Source of the DNA: an uncultured Clostridia bacterium
GTDB taxonomy: Bacteria > Bacillota > Clostridia > TANB77 > CAG-508
NCBI GenBank assembly: GCA_934155165.1
Contig: CAKPGS010000006.1
Span: 1-40,881 of the forward strand
Length of the DNA stretch: 40,881 nt
Direction of reading: 5' to 3'
Shown here one piece after another: positions 24,219 to 33,244 of the stretch. How positions within the stretch are numbered: position 1 is the first letter of the stretch; the number at the start of each line of letters is the position of its first letter. The notes beneath the pieces are model-generated. The model was given only the letters and a program-made list of their open reading frames with translations. It searched no databases and was not told the origin of the DNA. A program made the position numbers and the translations under genes.

Positions 24219-24668
24219 ATGAAAGTTCAAGATTGTATGTGTGGAGATATATGTGTATGTAGTCCAGAAAACACAGTATGTGATTGCTCAAAATTAATGA
24301 ATAATAGACATGTAGGTTGTGTACCTGTATGCGATACAGAAAATAAAGTAGTTGGTCTAGTTACAGATAGAGACATAATCTTAAGATGCATAGCATGTGA
24401 CAAAGATCCAAAAAACACAAAAATAAGTGAAATAATGACAACTAATGTATGTTGTTGTAAACCAGAGCAAGATGTATGTGATGCAGAACAAGATATGTGT
24501 GAAACACAAGTAAGAAGAATACCTGTTGTAGACAATAATAACAAAATAATAGGAATGTTAAGTTTAGGTGATTTAGCTAAAAACAACAATGTGAGCAAGG
24601 AAGATGTAGGAAAAACAGTAGAAGGAATATGCGATTGTGCTACAATAAATATAAAAAATTGCCAATAA
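24219..24668 (+). CDS. Cysteine-rich tandem CBS-domain protein
   Basis: 149 residues with two CBS domains (about 1-60 and 75-130), recognised by VGCVPVCDTENKVVGLVTDRDI and RRIPVVDNNNKIIGMLSLGDL plus DPKNTKISEIMTTNV between them. CBS pairs bind adenosine nucleotides and usually regulate a partner enzyme or channel. This one stands alone. It contains 18 cysteines, about 12 percent of residues, clustered at the start (CMCGDICVC), middle (VCCCKPEQDVC) and end (ICDCA...NC), and in some cases in place of the usual Val/Ala positions. That suggests metal binding or disulfide cross-linking. ATG 24219 follows AAAAGGTAGGT. Confidence 0.88.
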   Translation: MKVQDCMCGDICVCSPENTVCDCSKLMNNRHVGCVPVCDTENKVVGLVTDRDIILRCIACDKDPKNTKISEIMTTNVCCCKPEQDVCDAEQDMCETQVRRIPVVDNNNKIIGMLSLGDLAKNNNVSKEDVGKTVEGICDCATINIKNCQ

Positions 24669-24705
24669 ACTATTAAATTTTTAATTTAATAACAAACTTG
24701 TAGAA

Positions 24706-24727
24706 GGCGGTCAATGACCGCCACATT
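24706..24727. repeat. GC-rich dispersed repeat, module A, copy 2
   Basis: Core GGCGGTCAATGACCGCC, matching 21 of 22 positions with 17366-17387. Confidence 0.85.
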
Positions 24728-24733
24728 TTATAT

Positions 24734-24760
24734 TAGTAGGGGCGGATGCCTCTGTCCGCC
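24734..24760. repeat. GC-rich dispersed repeat, module B, copy 2
   Basis: Core GGGGCGGATGCCTCTGTCCG, matching 25 of 27 positions with 17459-17485. Arms GGGCGGA and TCCGCCC form a perfect stem here, and the first copy differs by changes that keep pairing. Confidence 0.85.
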
Positions 24761-24793
24761 CGTATAGATTTATTATAAAATAATAAAGATTTA

Positions 24794-24822
24794 TTGATAT
24801 AAACATAAAAATATTGTATAAT
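24794..24822 (+). promoter_or_regulatory. Sigma-A promoter of the ytvI-like gene
   Basis: TTGATA (24794-24799), 17 bp, TATAAT (24817-24822), 25 nt before the ATG. Confidence 0.7.
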
Positions 24823-24847
24823 AGCTAAAAACATAAGGAGGAGAATA

Positions 24848-25945
24848 ATGGTTTTAGATATGAATTATTGGATTAAAGTCCTAAAAAGAGTTGCAGTTTT
24901 AGCTATTTCAGTTGTTCTAGTATTTTTTAGCTTTAAGCTTGCAATTTTTTATATGCCTTTTTTAGTGGCTTTTATAATTTCACTTATTATAGAACCAGTT
25001 ATTAGAGGAATAATGAAACACACAAAACTTTCTAGAAAGGCAAGTTCAATAATTGTTTTTATTATATCTCTTGGAATTATAATTGGACTTTTGGTGTGGG
25101 GAATAGCTACTCTAATTTCAGAAGCTAGTGGATTATTACATAATTTTAATGAATATGTAGATAAAGGTTATAATTTAGTTCAACAAGTTATGAATGATGT
25201 AGATTATGAAAAACTTCATTTATCAGATGATGTAATAAATACAATTCAAAGTTCAGCATACGAATTCTTAAATACAGCAGCAGGTTGGCTAAAAACAGGT
25301 GTTACAAAATTTATGGGAGTTATAACGTCAATTCCAGCGATAGCTATTTATACTATTATAACAATACTTGCATTGTATTTTATATGTACAGAAAAAATTT
25401 ATATAATAGACCAGTTAGAACATCATTTACCTAAAAAATGGACAGTTTCAATAGGTACACACTTGAAAGACTTAACAAAAACATTAGGGGGATACTTAAA
25501 AGCGCAGGTTACATTAATATTAATATCTTTTGTAATATGTTTAATAGGACTTTCTATATTTAATTTAGTAGGTATGAATGTAGCATTTCCATTAATGGCT
25601 GCACTTGGAATTGCATTTGTAGACGCTCTGCCAATTCTTGGTTCAGGAACAGCAATGATACCTTGGGCGATTATTTCAGCAATACAAGGCAATATAAGAT
25701 TAGCGATTTGCATTATAGTGTTATATTTAATAATGACAGGAACAAGACAATTTATAGAGCCAAAAATTGTAAGTGGAAAAATAGGAATACATCCAATATT
25801 TACTTTACTTGCAATGTACACTGGTTTTAAATTTATAGGTGTACTTGGAATGCTTGTAGGACCAATAGTTTTAATTATTTTGAAAAATATATATGCAACA
25901 GTAATAGAGAACGGAATATTTAAAACAATAATGGATGAGGAATAA
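24848..25945 (+). CDS. ytvI: AI-2E-family transporter, probable sporulation protein YtvI
   Basis: 365-residue membrane protein with about eight helices and the AI-2E/PerM plan: two N-terminal helices (VAVLAISVVLVFFSF, FYMPFLVAFIISLIIEPVI), a long amphipathic soluble segment (about 90-150), then the C-terminal helix bundle with LGGYLKAQVTLILISFVICL, DALPILGSGTAMIPWAI, RQFIEPKIVSGKIGIHPIF and MLVGPIVLIILKN. These are typical of YtvI, described as a sporulation integral membrane protein. Homologues transport small solutes, but the substrate is unproven. ATG 24848 follows AAGGAGGAG. A sigma-A-like promoter lies upstream, which is odd for a purely sporulation gene. Confidence 0.82.
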   Translation: MVLDMNYWIKVLKRVAVLAISVVLVFFSFKLAIFYMPFLVAFIISLIIEPVIRGIMKHTKLSRKASSIIVFIISLGIIIGLLVWGIATLISEASGLLHNFNEYVDKGYNLVQQVMNDVDYEKLHLSDDVINTIQSSAYEFLNTAAGWLKTGVTKFMGVITSIPAIAIYTIITILALYFICTEKIYIIDQLEHHLPKKWTVSIGTHLKDLTKTLGGYLKAQVTLILISFVICLIGLSIFNLVGMNVAFPLMAALGIAFVDALPILGSGTAMIPWAIISAIQGNIRLAICIIVLYLIMTGTRQFIEPKIVSGKIGIHPIFTLLAMYTGFKFIGVLGMLVGPIVLIILKNIYATVIENGIFKTIMDEE

Positions 25946-25951
25946 AATAAT

Positions 25952-25994
25952 AAAAAGCAATAATTTCTTAATTTTGAAATTATTGCTTTTTTTT
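25952..25994. terminator. Bidirectional terminator between ytvI and the 25993 gene
   Basis: Perfect 16-bp stem AAAAAGCAATAATTTC with its complement (25976-25991), an 8-nt loop, A-run on one side and T-run on the other. It serves both convergent genes; the minus-strand stop codon lies at its edge. Confidence 0.88.
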
Positions 25995-26535
25995 ATAATT
26001 CAGGAGATGTCTGGATATAACTGTCGTCTGGTGGATTTACTTTTTGCTTATCACAATTAGGTGTTTCTTCAATTTTATCAATTTTTATTACTGGAATTTC
26101 TCCGTGATAATTTCCTTTTGTTATTTCTCCGGATATATGTACCCAAGTTCCATCTACTAAATTTTTTGCTTCTTTGCTTTCACATAAAAAGCCTATAACA
26201 ACGGTTTGATTATCTGGACTAATTACCATATCTCTTGCAAGTACAAATTGATTTTCATCAAAATCGTAAACTCTATAAATATATCCTGTAAAACTAATTT
26301 TTTTACCTACAAAGTTATCTACATTTTCATGAACGTTTTTTAATATATTTGAATAGTTTTCAGGACTAATTTCACTTGCTTCTGAAGAATTTGAACTAGA
26401 GAATCCTTCAGATTTTGCCATATTAACTATTTTATAAATTGAAAAGATAAATATAGAAATTACTATAATCGAAATTATACTTCCAATTAATTTAAAGGTT
26501 TTCGTTCCATTAATTTTAAAATTATAAATAAACAT
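25993..26535 (-). CDS. Membrane-anchored protein with a YcgQ/DUF1980-like domain
   Basis: 180 residues. One N-terminal membrane helix (FKLIGSIISIIVISIFIFSI), a Ser-rich linker, then a beta-rich domain (about 65-170): NYSNILKNVHENVDNFVGKK, ISFTGYIYRVYDF, FVLARDMVISPDNQTVVIGF and WVHISGEITKGNYHGEIPVI. This resembles the C-terminal domain of the TIGR03943/YcgQ family (DUF1980), an OB-like fold, but here without the multi-helix N-terminal half and without the YcgR permease partner. ATG 26535 is chosen since GGCGGTG precedes it closely; the open frame extends 14 residues further without a better site. Exported face and metal-related context are only inferences. Confidence 0.7.
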   Translation of the reverse strand: MFIYNFKINGTKTFKLIGSIISIIVISIFIFSIYKIVNMAKSEGFSSSNSSEASEISPENYSNILKNVHENVDNFVGKKISFTGYIYRVYDFDENQFVLARDMVISPDNQTVVIGFLCESKEAKNLVDGTWVHISGEITKGNYHGEIPVIKIDKIEETPNCDKQKVNPPDDSYIQTSPEL

Positions 26536-26706
26536 ACATACACCGCCTATCTTTTTTATAATATATTCTAAGAACAAAAAAATATGATTAAATGATATAT
26601 AACTTCAAAAATAGGTTGCTATAAGAGTGTTGTTACAAAAAACGTTATATTTTGCATTATATTTGCTATAATTTCCAAAAATATTATAAAAAAACAATAT
26701 TTTCTA

Positions 26707-26735
26707 TTGCATAAAAAAATATTTAATGATATAGT
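26707..26735 (+). promoter_or_regulatory. Sigma-A promoter of secA
   Basis: TTGCAT (26707-26712), 17 bp, TATAGT (26730-26735), 41 nt before the secA ATG. Confidence 0.65.
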
Positions 26736-26776
26736 ACAGTTGTAAATTTTTATTAATAGTGGGAGGCACAAAACCA

Positions 26777-29527
26777 ATGAAATTATTTAAAACATACAGT
26801 GAGAAAGAAGTAAAAAGAGTTAAACCGTTAGTAGACAAAATAAATGGTTTAGAAGATGAATTTATGAAATTAACAGATGCTGAATTAAAGGCAAAAACAG
26901 ATTATTTTAAGAAACAATTAAAAGATGGTAAAACATTAGATGATATATTACCAGAAGCTTTTGCAACTGTTAGGGAAGCTTCTAAAAGAGTTCTAGGAAT
27001 GAGACATTTTGATGTGCAATTAATAGGTGGAATTATACTTCATCAAGGTAGAATTGCAGAAATGAAAACAGGTGAAGGAAAAACATTAGTTGCTACACTT
27101 CCAGTTTATTTAAATGCATTAACAGGTAAAGGAGTTCACGTAATTACAGTTAACGATTACCTTGCTAAAAGAGATAGCGAATGGATGGGAAAAGTTTATA
27201 AATTTTTAGGATTAACAGTAGGTCTAGTAATTGCTGGAATGAACCCAGCTGAAAAACAACAAGCCTATAATTGCGATGTAACATATGGTACAAATAATGA
27301 GTTTGGATTCGATTATCTAAGAGATAATATGGTTATATATAAAGACCAATTAGTTCAAAGAGGACTAAATTATGCTATTGTTGATGAAATTGATAGTATC
27401 TTAATAGATGAGGCACGTACACCATTAATTATTTCAGGTAGAGCAAATAAATCATCAGATTTATACAAAAAAGCAGACAGTTTTGTTAGAAAATTACATG
27501 CAAAAGAAATAATTGAAGAAGATGTTAAAGATTATGACCAAGCAGAAGACAACGAAAACTATGACTACATAGTTGACTTAAAAGCAAAATCTGCATCACT
27601 TACACAAAAAGGTATTAAAAAAGCTGAAGAAGAATTTGGACTAGAAAACTTTAATGATATAGAAAACTCTGAAATTGTTCATAATGTTAACCAAGCACTA
27701 CGTGCACATGGTATTATGAAAAAAGATATAGACTACATTGTAAAAGATGGAGAAGTTTTAATTGTTGATGAATTTACTGGACGTATTATGTATGGTAGAA
27801 GATACAATAATGGACTTCACCAAGCTATTGAAGCAAAAGAAAGAGTAAAAATAGCAGATGAATCAAAAACACTTGCTACAATTACATTCCAAAATTACTT
27901 TAGAATGTATGACAAACTTTCTGGAATGACTGGTACAGCTATGACAGAAGAAGGAGAATTCCAAGAAATATACAATTTAGATGTTGTAGAAATTCCAACA
28001 AACAAACCAATGGCAAGAAAAGATAATGTTGATATTATCTATAAAAATGAAGATGCAAAATTCAGAGCAGTTGTAGAAGATGTTAAGAAAAGCTATGGAA
28101 AAGGACAACCAGTTTTAATTGGTACAGTATCAATTGAAAAATCAGAAAAATTAAGCAAAATTTTAACTCAAAACAGAATTAAACATGTTGTATTAAATGC
28201 TAAATTCCATGAGCAAGAAGCTGAAATAATAGCACAAGCAGGTAAATTAGGTGCAGTTACAATAGCAACAAATATGGCTGGTCGTGGTACAGATATTATG
28301 CTTGGTGGAAATAGTGAATATTTAGCAAAACAAGAAATGAAAAAACAAAAATATTCAGAAGAATTAATAGAACAAGCAACAGCTTATAATGAAACAGAAG
28401 ACCAAGAAATATTAGATGCAAGAAAGAAATTTAAAGAATTACAAGATAAATTTGAAAAAGACATTTCTGTAGAAAAAGAAAAAGTAATTGCAGCTGGTGG
28501 TTTAAAAATAATTGGTACAGAAAGACATGAATCAAGAAGAATTGACAACCAATTAAGAGGACGTAGTGGACGTCAAGGAGATGTTGGTGAATCTAGATTC
28601 TATATTGCATTAGATGATGACCTAATGAAAATATTTGGTGGAGACAGAATAACAAATCTTTACAACAAATTAGGAGCTAGCGAAGACTTACCAATTGAAG
28701 TTAAAATGGTGTCAAAAGGTGTAGAAAGAGCTCAAAAGAAAGTTGAGGGTAGAAACTTCAGTATAAGAAAAAATGTATTAAAATATGACGATGTAATGAA
28801 TGCACAAAGAGAGGTAATTTACAAACAAAGAAGACAAGTTCTAGATGGTGAAAACCTAAAACAAAGTATATTAAATATGTTCAATTCTGTAATTGAAGCT
28901 GTAGTATTAACACATACACAACTTGCAGAAGGAGAAAAGCTAAACACAGAAGGACTATTACAAGATATTCAAACAACATTTGGAATTACAGATATAGAAA
29001 ATGTAAAAGAAAATGAAGTTGATAGCGATAAATTAATAGAAGAATTAAAAGAAAAAGTTCTAAAAAATTATGAAGCTAAAGAAGCAGAATTTGGAGAAAA
29101 AGAACTTAGAGAACTTGAAAGAGTTGTTGTTCTAAAAGTTGTAGATCAAAAATGGATGGATCATATAGACAACATGGATGAATTAAAAAACGGTATAGGC
29201 TTACGTGCATACGCACAAAAAGATCCAGTTGTTCAATACAGAATTGAAGGAACAGAAATGTTTGAAGAAATGAATGAAGACATAAAATTAGATGTTGTTA
29301 AAATTCTTTCAAACGTACAAAGAGCAGGAGATATGAAAAGAACAGAAGCAGCAAAAATAACAGCAACAGGATTACAAGACACAGCAATAAACTTAGTAGA
29401 TGGAAAATATTCAGAAAAAGAAGGCGGAATGAACAAAACAGTAGTAAACGAAGGACCAAAAGTAGGAAGAAACGACCTATGTCCTTGTGGAAGTGGAAAA
29501 AAATATAAAAATTGTTGTGGAAAATAA
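26777..29527 (+). CDS. secA: Preprotein translocase ATPase SecA
   Basis: 916-residue motor that pushes unfolded secretory proteins through SecYEG. Motifs in order: [20 protein letters not shown], Walker [15 protein letters not shown] (about 98-111), [29 protein letters not shown], Walker B region [61 protein letters not shown], and [19 protein letters not shown]. The tail [14 protein letters not shown] is a complete zinc-binding SEC-C motif. A GTG at 26759 lies inside the GGGAGG ribosome site, so ATG 26777 is used. It ends with its own terminator, so it is monocistronic. Confidence 0.98.
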   Translation: MKLFKTYSEKEVKRVKPLVDKINGLEDEFMKLTDAELKAKTDYFKKQLKDGKTLDDILPEAFATVREASKRVLGMRHFDVQLIGGIILHQGRIAEMKTGEGKTLVATLPVYLNALTGKGVHVITVNDYLAKRDSEWMGKVYKFLGLTVGLVIAGMNPAEKQQAYNCDVTYGTNNEFGFDYLRDNMVIYKDQLVQRGLNYAIVDEIDSILIDEARTPLIISGRANKSSDLYKKADSFVRKLHAKEIIEEDVKDYDQAEDNENYDYIVDLKAKSASLTQKGIKKAEEEFGLENFNDIENSEIVHNVNQALRAHGIMKKDIDYIVKDGEVLIVDEFTGRIMYGRRYNNGLHQAIEAKERVKIADESKTLATITFQNYFRMYDKLSGMTGTAMTEEGEFQEIYNLDVVEIPTNKPMARKDNVDIIYKNEDAKFRAVVEDVKKSYGKGQPVLIGTVSIEKSEKLSKILTQNRIKHVVLNAKFHEQEAEIIAQAGKLGAVTIATNMAGRGTDIMLGGNSEYLAKQEMKKQKYSEELIEQATAYNETEDQEILDARKKFKELQDKFEKDISVEKEKVIAAGGLKIIGTERHESRRIDNQLRGRSGRQGDVGESRFYIALDDDLMKIFGGDRITNLYNKLGASEDLPIEVKMVSKGVERAQKKVEGRNFSIRKNVLKYDDVMNAQREVIYKQRRQVLDGENLKQSILNMFNSVIEAVVLTHTQLAEGEKLNTEGLLQDIQTTFGITDIENVKENEVDSDKLIEELKEKVLKNYEAKEAEFGEKELRELERVVVLKVVDQKWMDHIDNMDELKNGIGLRAYAQKDPVVQYRIEGTEMFEEMNEDIKLDVVKILSNVQRAGDMKRTEAAKITATGLQDTAINLVDGKYSEKEGGMNKTVVNEGPKVGRNDLCPCGSGKKYKNCCGK

Positions 29528-29557
29528 AAAAGTCGCCATTGTGCGACTTTTTGTTTT
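29527..29557 (+). terminator. Terminator of secA
   Basis: AAAAAGTCGC / GCGACTTTTT perfect stem with 6-nt loop, then GTTTT; begins at the secA stop codon. Confidence 0.9.
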
Positions 29558-29582
29558 ATTGGTTTATTTATAATAAATTGTA

Positions 29583-29611
29583 TTGTAAAAAATGTATTTT
29601 TATGGTATAAC
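29583..29611 (+). promoter_or_regulatory. Promoter of the small 29647 gene
   Basis: TTGTAA (29583-29588), 17 bp, TATAAC (29606-29611), 35 nt before the ATG. Confidence 0.5.
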
Positions 29612-29646
29612 ATTATAGACAAAAATTTGAAAGGAGCAGAAACATC

Positions 29647-29946
29647 ATGGCTTTTACACTACGGTTAGAAGAAATTCCAAAAACAGTAAAAGAAATCAAA
29701 GTGGTTCCATACTATGGTTATGCAATTTGCATATGTCTTCATTACGATGAAACATATGAACTTTGGAATTATAAAAACATTCCCAAATCACAGGTTGCAA
29801 AGGCAACGGCTGAGTATCTAAAAGATAATCCGAAAATTGATTATTTAAAAATTCAGAATGAAAGCTTTGCTGTACCAAAAGAAAAAGATAGTATTAAGGA
29901 AAAATTATTTGATTTTCTTACTTGTTTAGAGAAAGAAGAGCTCTGA
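29647..29946 (+). CDS. Small cytoplasmic protein of unknown function
   Basis: 99 residues, no membrane helix or signal. Begins MAFTLRLEEIPKTVKEIKVV and contains PYYGYAICICLHYDETYELW, probably a small alpha/beta fold, followed by a Lys-rich helix ending in FDFLTCLEKEEL. ATG 29647 follows GAAAGGAGC. It has its own promoter and terminator and stands between secA and prfB. Codon use is unlike its neighbours (CGG, ACG, CCC, GTG-rich), which suggests transfer from elsewhere. I do not recognise a family and cannot give a function. Confidence 0.65.
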   Translation: MAFTLRLEEIPKTVKEIKVVPYYGYAICICLHYDETYELWNYKNIPKSQVAKATAEYLKDNPKIDYLKIQNESFAVPKEKDSIKEKLFDFLTCLEKEEL

Positions 29947-29952
29947 AAGTAG

Positions 29953-29987
29953 CAGTGGCAGATTATTATTTGCCACTGTGTGTTTTT
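29953..29987 (+). terminator. Terminator after the 29647 gene
   Basis: Perfect 8-bp stem CAGTGGCA / TGCCACTG with a 10-nt loop, followed by TGTGTTTTT. Confidence 0.8.
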
Positions 29988-30005
29988 ATAAAAGGAGTTG
30001 ATAAA

Positions 30006-31116
30006 ATGTTAGAATTAGAAGATAATTTGAAAGAATTGCAAAATTTAAAATCTAAAATAGAAAGCTTAGGTGAATCTCTTTGACATTACTAATGTTTCAA
30101 AAGAATTAGAAAAGTTAGAAAATAAAACACTAGAACCAAATTTTTGGGAAGATAGTAAATTAAATGCCCCAATCTTGCAACAAATAAAAATTTTGAAGGA
30201 TAAAAAAGAAAGTTATTTTAAGGTCTTTAATGAAGTAAATAATTTAATAGAAATGAATGAATTGTTAGTGATAGAATTTGACAATGATTTAATGAATGAA
30301 TTATTACAAAACACAAAAGAGTTAACGAAAAATACTGAAAAATTAGAGATATCAACACTTCTTTCAGGAAAATATGACTCAAATAATGCAATAATAACAA
30401 TTCACCCAGGAGCAGGAGGAACAGAATCACAAGACTGGGCTGAAATGTTATATAGAATGTATTCAAGATGGGCTAATAAAAATGGATTCACAGTAAAAGA
30501 ATTAGATTATTTAGATGGGGAAGAAGCTGGTTTAAAAAGTGTAACCGTACTAGTAGAAGGCCCATATGCTTATGGCTATTTAAAAGGAGAAATGGGAGTA
30601 CATAGACTAGTTAGAATATCTCCTTTTGATAGTGGCGGAAGACGTCATACATCATTTGCATCTTTAGAAGTATTACCAGAAATTACTGAGGATATAGAAT
30701 TAGATATAAAACAAGAAGATTTAAGAATAGATACATATAGAGCCTCAGGAGCAGGAGGACAGCATATAAACAAAACAGATTCTGCAATAAGAATTACACA
30801 TATCCCAACCAATATTGTTGTTACATGTCAATCTGAGCGCTCTCAGACCATGAATAAAGAAACAGCTATGAAAATGCTTAAATCAAAATTATTAGATTTA
30901 AAAGAAAAAGAACATAAAGATAAGATAGAAGACTTAAAAGGAGTGCAACAAGAAATAGCATGGGGAAGCCAAATTCGTTCATATGTATTTTGCCCATACA
31001 CTATGGTAAAAGACCATAGAACAAATTATGAAACAGGAAACGTTCAAGCTGTTATGGATGGAGAAATAAATGAATTTATTGAAAGTTATTTAAAAATGAA
31101 TATAAACAAAGATTAG
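30006..31116 (+). CDS. prfB: Peptide chain release factor 2, programmed +1 frameshift
   Basis: Release factor for UGA and UAA stop codons. Starts at ATG 30006 after AAAGGAGT. The first 25 codons end in CTT and an in-frame TGA (30081-30083); the classical CTT TGA C site then shifts reading by +1, giving GAC and the long second frame to 31116, in total 369 residues. An AGGTGA stimulator lies 4 nt before CTT. This is the well-known autoregulation: low RF2 lets the ribosome shift and make more RF2. The protein carries the SPF stop-reading tripeptide (VRISPFDSGG) and the catalytic GGQ (ASGAGGQHINKTDSA). The upstream part LEDNLKELQNLKSKIESLG is the normal RF2 N-terminus. Confidence 0.97.
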
Positions 31117-31152
31117 AAATAACACAAAATATATTATCTGCATATAATGTAT

Positions 31153-31197
31153 TAGGCTTTTAATGTAATAAATATTATATTCTTTAAGCCTATTTAT
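31153..31197 (+). terminator. Probable terminator after prfB
   Basis: TAGGCTT (31153-31159) pairs with AAGCCTA (31186-31192); inner AT-rich bases extend it. The tail TTTATAATT is a weak T-tract. No lysine riboswitch architecture is visible before lysC. Confidence 0.55.
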
Positions 31198-31220
31198 AAT
31201 TAATAAAGAAGGTGCCTACT

Positions 31221-32402
31221 ATGGACACAATAGTATTAAAATTTGGAGGAAGCTCAGTTGCAGATAATATAAAATTGAACATAGTTGCAGAAAAAATTAT
31301 AAACTTCTATAATCAAGGCAATAAAATAATTGTTGTTGTTTCAGCTCAAGGAAAAACAACAGATAGATTAGTAAAAGAAGCACTTGAATTAAATAAGGTA
31401 CCTAATAATAGAGAAATGGACGTTTTATTGAGTTCAGGTGAACAAGTTTCTATTTCAAAATTAAGTATTTTATTAAATAAATTAGGATATAAAGCAATTT
31501 CACTAACAGGATGGCAGGCAGGTATTTTAACAAATAATACAAATCAAAATGCTATTATAGATTACATTGATACTTCTCGTATCAAAAAAGAATTAAATGA
31601 TAATAAAATAGTTATTGTTGCAGGATTTCAAGGAATTAATGAAAATGAAGACATAACAACATTGGGGAGAGGTGGCTCAGATACAACAGCTGTTGCTATT
31701 GCATCGGCTATAAAGGCAAAGCATTGTTATATTTTCTCAGATGTAGATGGAGTATATACTTCTGACCCAAATAAAATTGTAGATAGCAAAAAACTTGAAA
31801 CACTTTCATATGAAGAAATGCTTGACATTTCAAGTGAAGGAGCAAAAGTTCTTCATAATAGATGCGTTGAAATTGGAAAAAAATTTAATATACCTATCAT
31901 AACTAAATCAACTTTTAACAATAAACAAGGAACAGTTATAAATGAAAAAATAGAAGATAGCGGAGTGAAAAGCATAGTTAAAAATGATAAAATTATATAT
32001 ATACATGCAAAAGCGGAAGCATATTCAATAGAATTATTTAACAACATATATAATACATTAATAAATGAAGGAATATATATAAATAATTTAATAAATAACA
32101 GTATATATAATTTGGATATAAAATTCACAATAAAAACAGAGTTTTTCAATAAATTTAATGAATTGCTAGATGAAAAATTAGATATGCTAGATTGCACATA
32201 TTTCAATGTATCTAAAATATCTATAATAGGATATGGAATAATGAAAGATGACGAAATTCTAAAGAAAACAATGAAAACAATAGAGGAAAATAAAGTGCCA
32301 ATTTTAAGAGTAGATTTAAGTGATTCAAAAGTTGCAATTATGTTTAAAGGCAAGGTAGCTGATAGTTTAGTAGAAGAATTGCATAAAAAATTAATAAAAT
32401 AA
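31221..32402 (+). CDS. lysC: Aspartate kinase
   Basis: 393-residue enzyme phosphorylating aspartate, the first step to lysine, threonine, methionine and diaminopimelate for the cell wall. Kinase domain motifs: VLKFGGSSVAD at the start, VVVSAQGKTTDRLV, SSGEQVSISKLS, AGFQGINENEDITTLGRGGS, DTTAVAIA, FSDVDGVYTSDPNKI and SYEEMLDISSEGAKVLHNRC. C-terminal ACT repeats (about 255-393, IISIIGYG-type SIIGYGIMKDDEIL) indicate feedback control. ATG 31221 follows GAAGGTG; a GTG at 31212 overlaps the ribosome site and is rejected. It is monofunctional, with no homoserine dehydrogenase domain. No other pathway genes lie nearby. Confidence 0.95.
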   Translation: MDTIVLKFGGSSVADNIKLNIVAEKIINFYNQGNKIIVVVSAQGKTTDRLVKEALELNKVPNNREMDVLLSSGEQVSISKLSILLNKLGYKAISLTGWQAGILTNNTNQNAIIDYIDTSRIKKELNDNKIVIVAGFQGINENEDITTLGRGGSDTTAVAIASAIKAKHCYIFSDVDGVYTSDPNKIVDSKKLETLSYEEMLDISSEGAKVLHNRCVEIGKKFNIPIITKSTFNNKQGTVINEKIEDSGVKSIVKNDKIIYIHAKAEAYSIELFNNIYNTLINEGIYINNLINNSIYNLDIKFTIKTEFFNKFNELLDEKLDMLDCTYFNVSKISIIGYGIMKDDEILKKTMKTIEENKVPILRVDLSDSKVAIMFKGKVADSLVEELHKKLIK

Positions 32403-32428
32403 GCGGATAATAATCCGCTTATTTTATT
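32398..32428. terminator. Bidirectional terminator between lysC and the HNH gene
   Basis: Perfect 11-bp stem AATAAGCGGAT / ATCCGCTTATT with AATA loop, overlapping the lysC stop and running to the stop of the minus-strand HNH gene; TTTTATT follows. Confidence 0.85.
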
Positions 32429-33086
32429 ACTCAACAATAACATTTTCTAACACAATAGTTGGAATTTTTTTAATTTTTTTGTTTTTAGCAAACATTAAAA
32501 CTAAATAACCATCAAGCAAAACATTGTTTGAAGAAACAACAATTGGTCTAGGCAAATGATGATACTTTTTATAAAAGGTTTTTATTTTTGAATAACGTTT
32601 TCCTTTATAAGAGGTATCTAAATCAATATCTGCATAAATTCTAGAGCGATGATTAATGCTAATCCAACAAGCAGGAATGCATGTTCCTCTTTTTTCCAAT
32701 TCAATTTCATTTAAGCTTTTATATTCTGAAATTAATTTACTTTTTTGTTCCTCTGAGTTCAGTTCTCTTAAAGCCTCATATTGAGAAACTTTCAAGTTAT
32801 CTTTCTCTCCATTACATTTTTTACAGGCAACTTCCAAATTAATTGGTAATGTTATGCCTCCTAAAACCCGGGGAATTCGATGATCTAAAGTTCTATTCTT
32901 GGAATTTAACTTTTTACCACAGTAATAACACCGTTTTTTATTCTTTAATGAAAAAGATAAATTATACATTAATTGCTCATACGGCAATTTTCCTTTAATG
33001 TATAATATTCCTTCTTTCTCATAAGCATAACTGCGTGGATCTCTCTTGTTAGAAAATGTATAGCCATCAGGAATTTCTAAAATCAT
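32427..33086 (-). CDS. HNH nuclease with a ParB-like C-terminal domain
   Basis: 219 residues. Central HNH zinc-finger nuclease motif: CYYCGKKL (Cys53, Cys56), LDHRIPRVLGG (Asp68, His69), the Asn of LPINLEVACKKCNGEKDN and Cys88/Cys91. The last 45 residues (HLPRPIVVSSNNVLLDGYLV then FAKNKKIKKIPTIVL) resemble the ParB/Srx-like domain that carries the LDGxxR-type loop, here LDGYLV. ATG 33086 follows AAAGGAGG by 7 nt; the ATG at 33104 precedes that site. A minus-strand promoter is visible upstream. Codons include CGG and CCC, so the gene looks acquired. Phage or mobile-element origin is likely, but it has no other phage neighbours. Confidence 0.8.
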   Translation of the reverse strand: MILEIPDGYTFSNKRDPRSYAYEKEGILYIKGKLPYEQLMYNLSFSLKNKKRCYYCGKKLNSKNRTLDHRIPRVLGGITLPINLEVACKKCNGEKDNLKVSQYEALRELNSEEQKSKLISEYKSLNEIELEKRGTCIPACWISINHRSRIYADIDLDTSYKGKRYSKIKTFYKKYHHLPRPIVVSSNNVLLDGYLVLMFAKNKKIKKIPTIVLENVIVE

Positions 33087-33128
33087 AGAAAAACCTCCTT
33101 TCAAAGATGTGAAAACATTTACATTTTT

Positions 33129-33158
33129 ATTATATAATGTTCAGTTGTTGAAAGTCAA
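33129..33158 (-). promoter_or_regulatory. Promoter of the HNH gene
   Basis: On the minus strand TTGACT (33158-33153), 18 bp, TATAAT (33134-33129). Confidence 0.55.
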
Positions 33159-33244
33159 CATAATTTACAAAAAATGGTTCTAAAATTTAAAATATGAACA
33201 TATATTAAATGTAGGAGATAACTTAAATAGGGAGGAGAGGCATT

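Noticed and set aside
31117..31220. Lysine riboswitch or T-box before lysC
   Set aside because: Only about 100 nt with a simple terminator-like hairpin; no conserved riboswitch core or T-box motif seen.
31853..32443. Minus-strand 196-residue frame opposite the lysC C-terminus
   Set aside because: Antisense to well-conserved ACT domains, no ribosome site, composition typical of a shadow frame.
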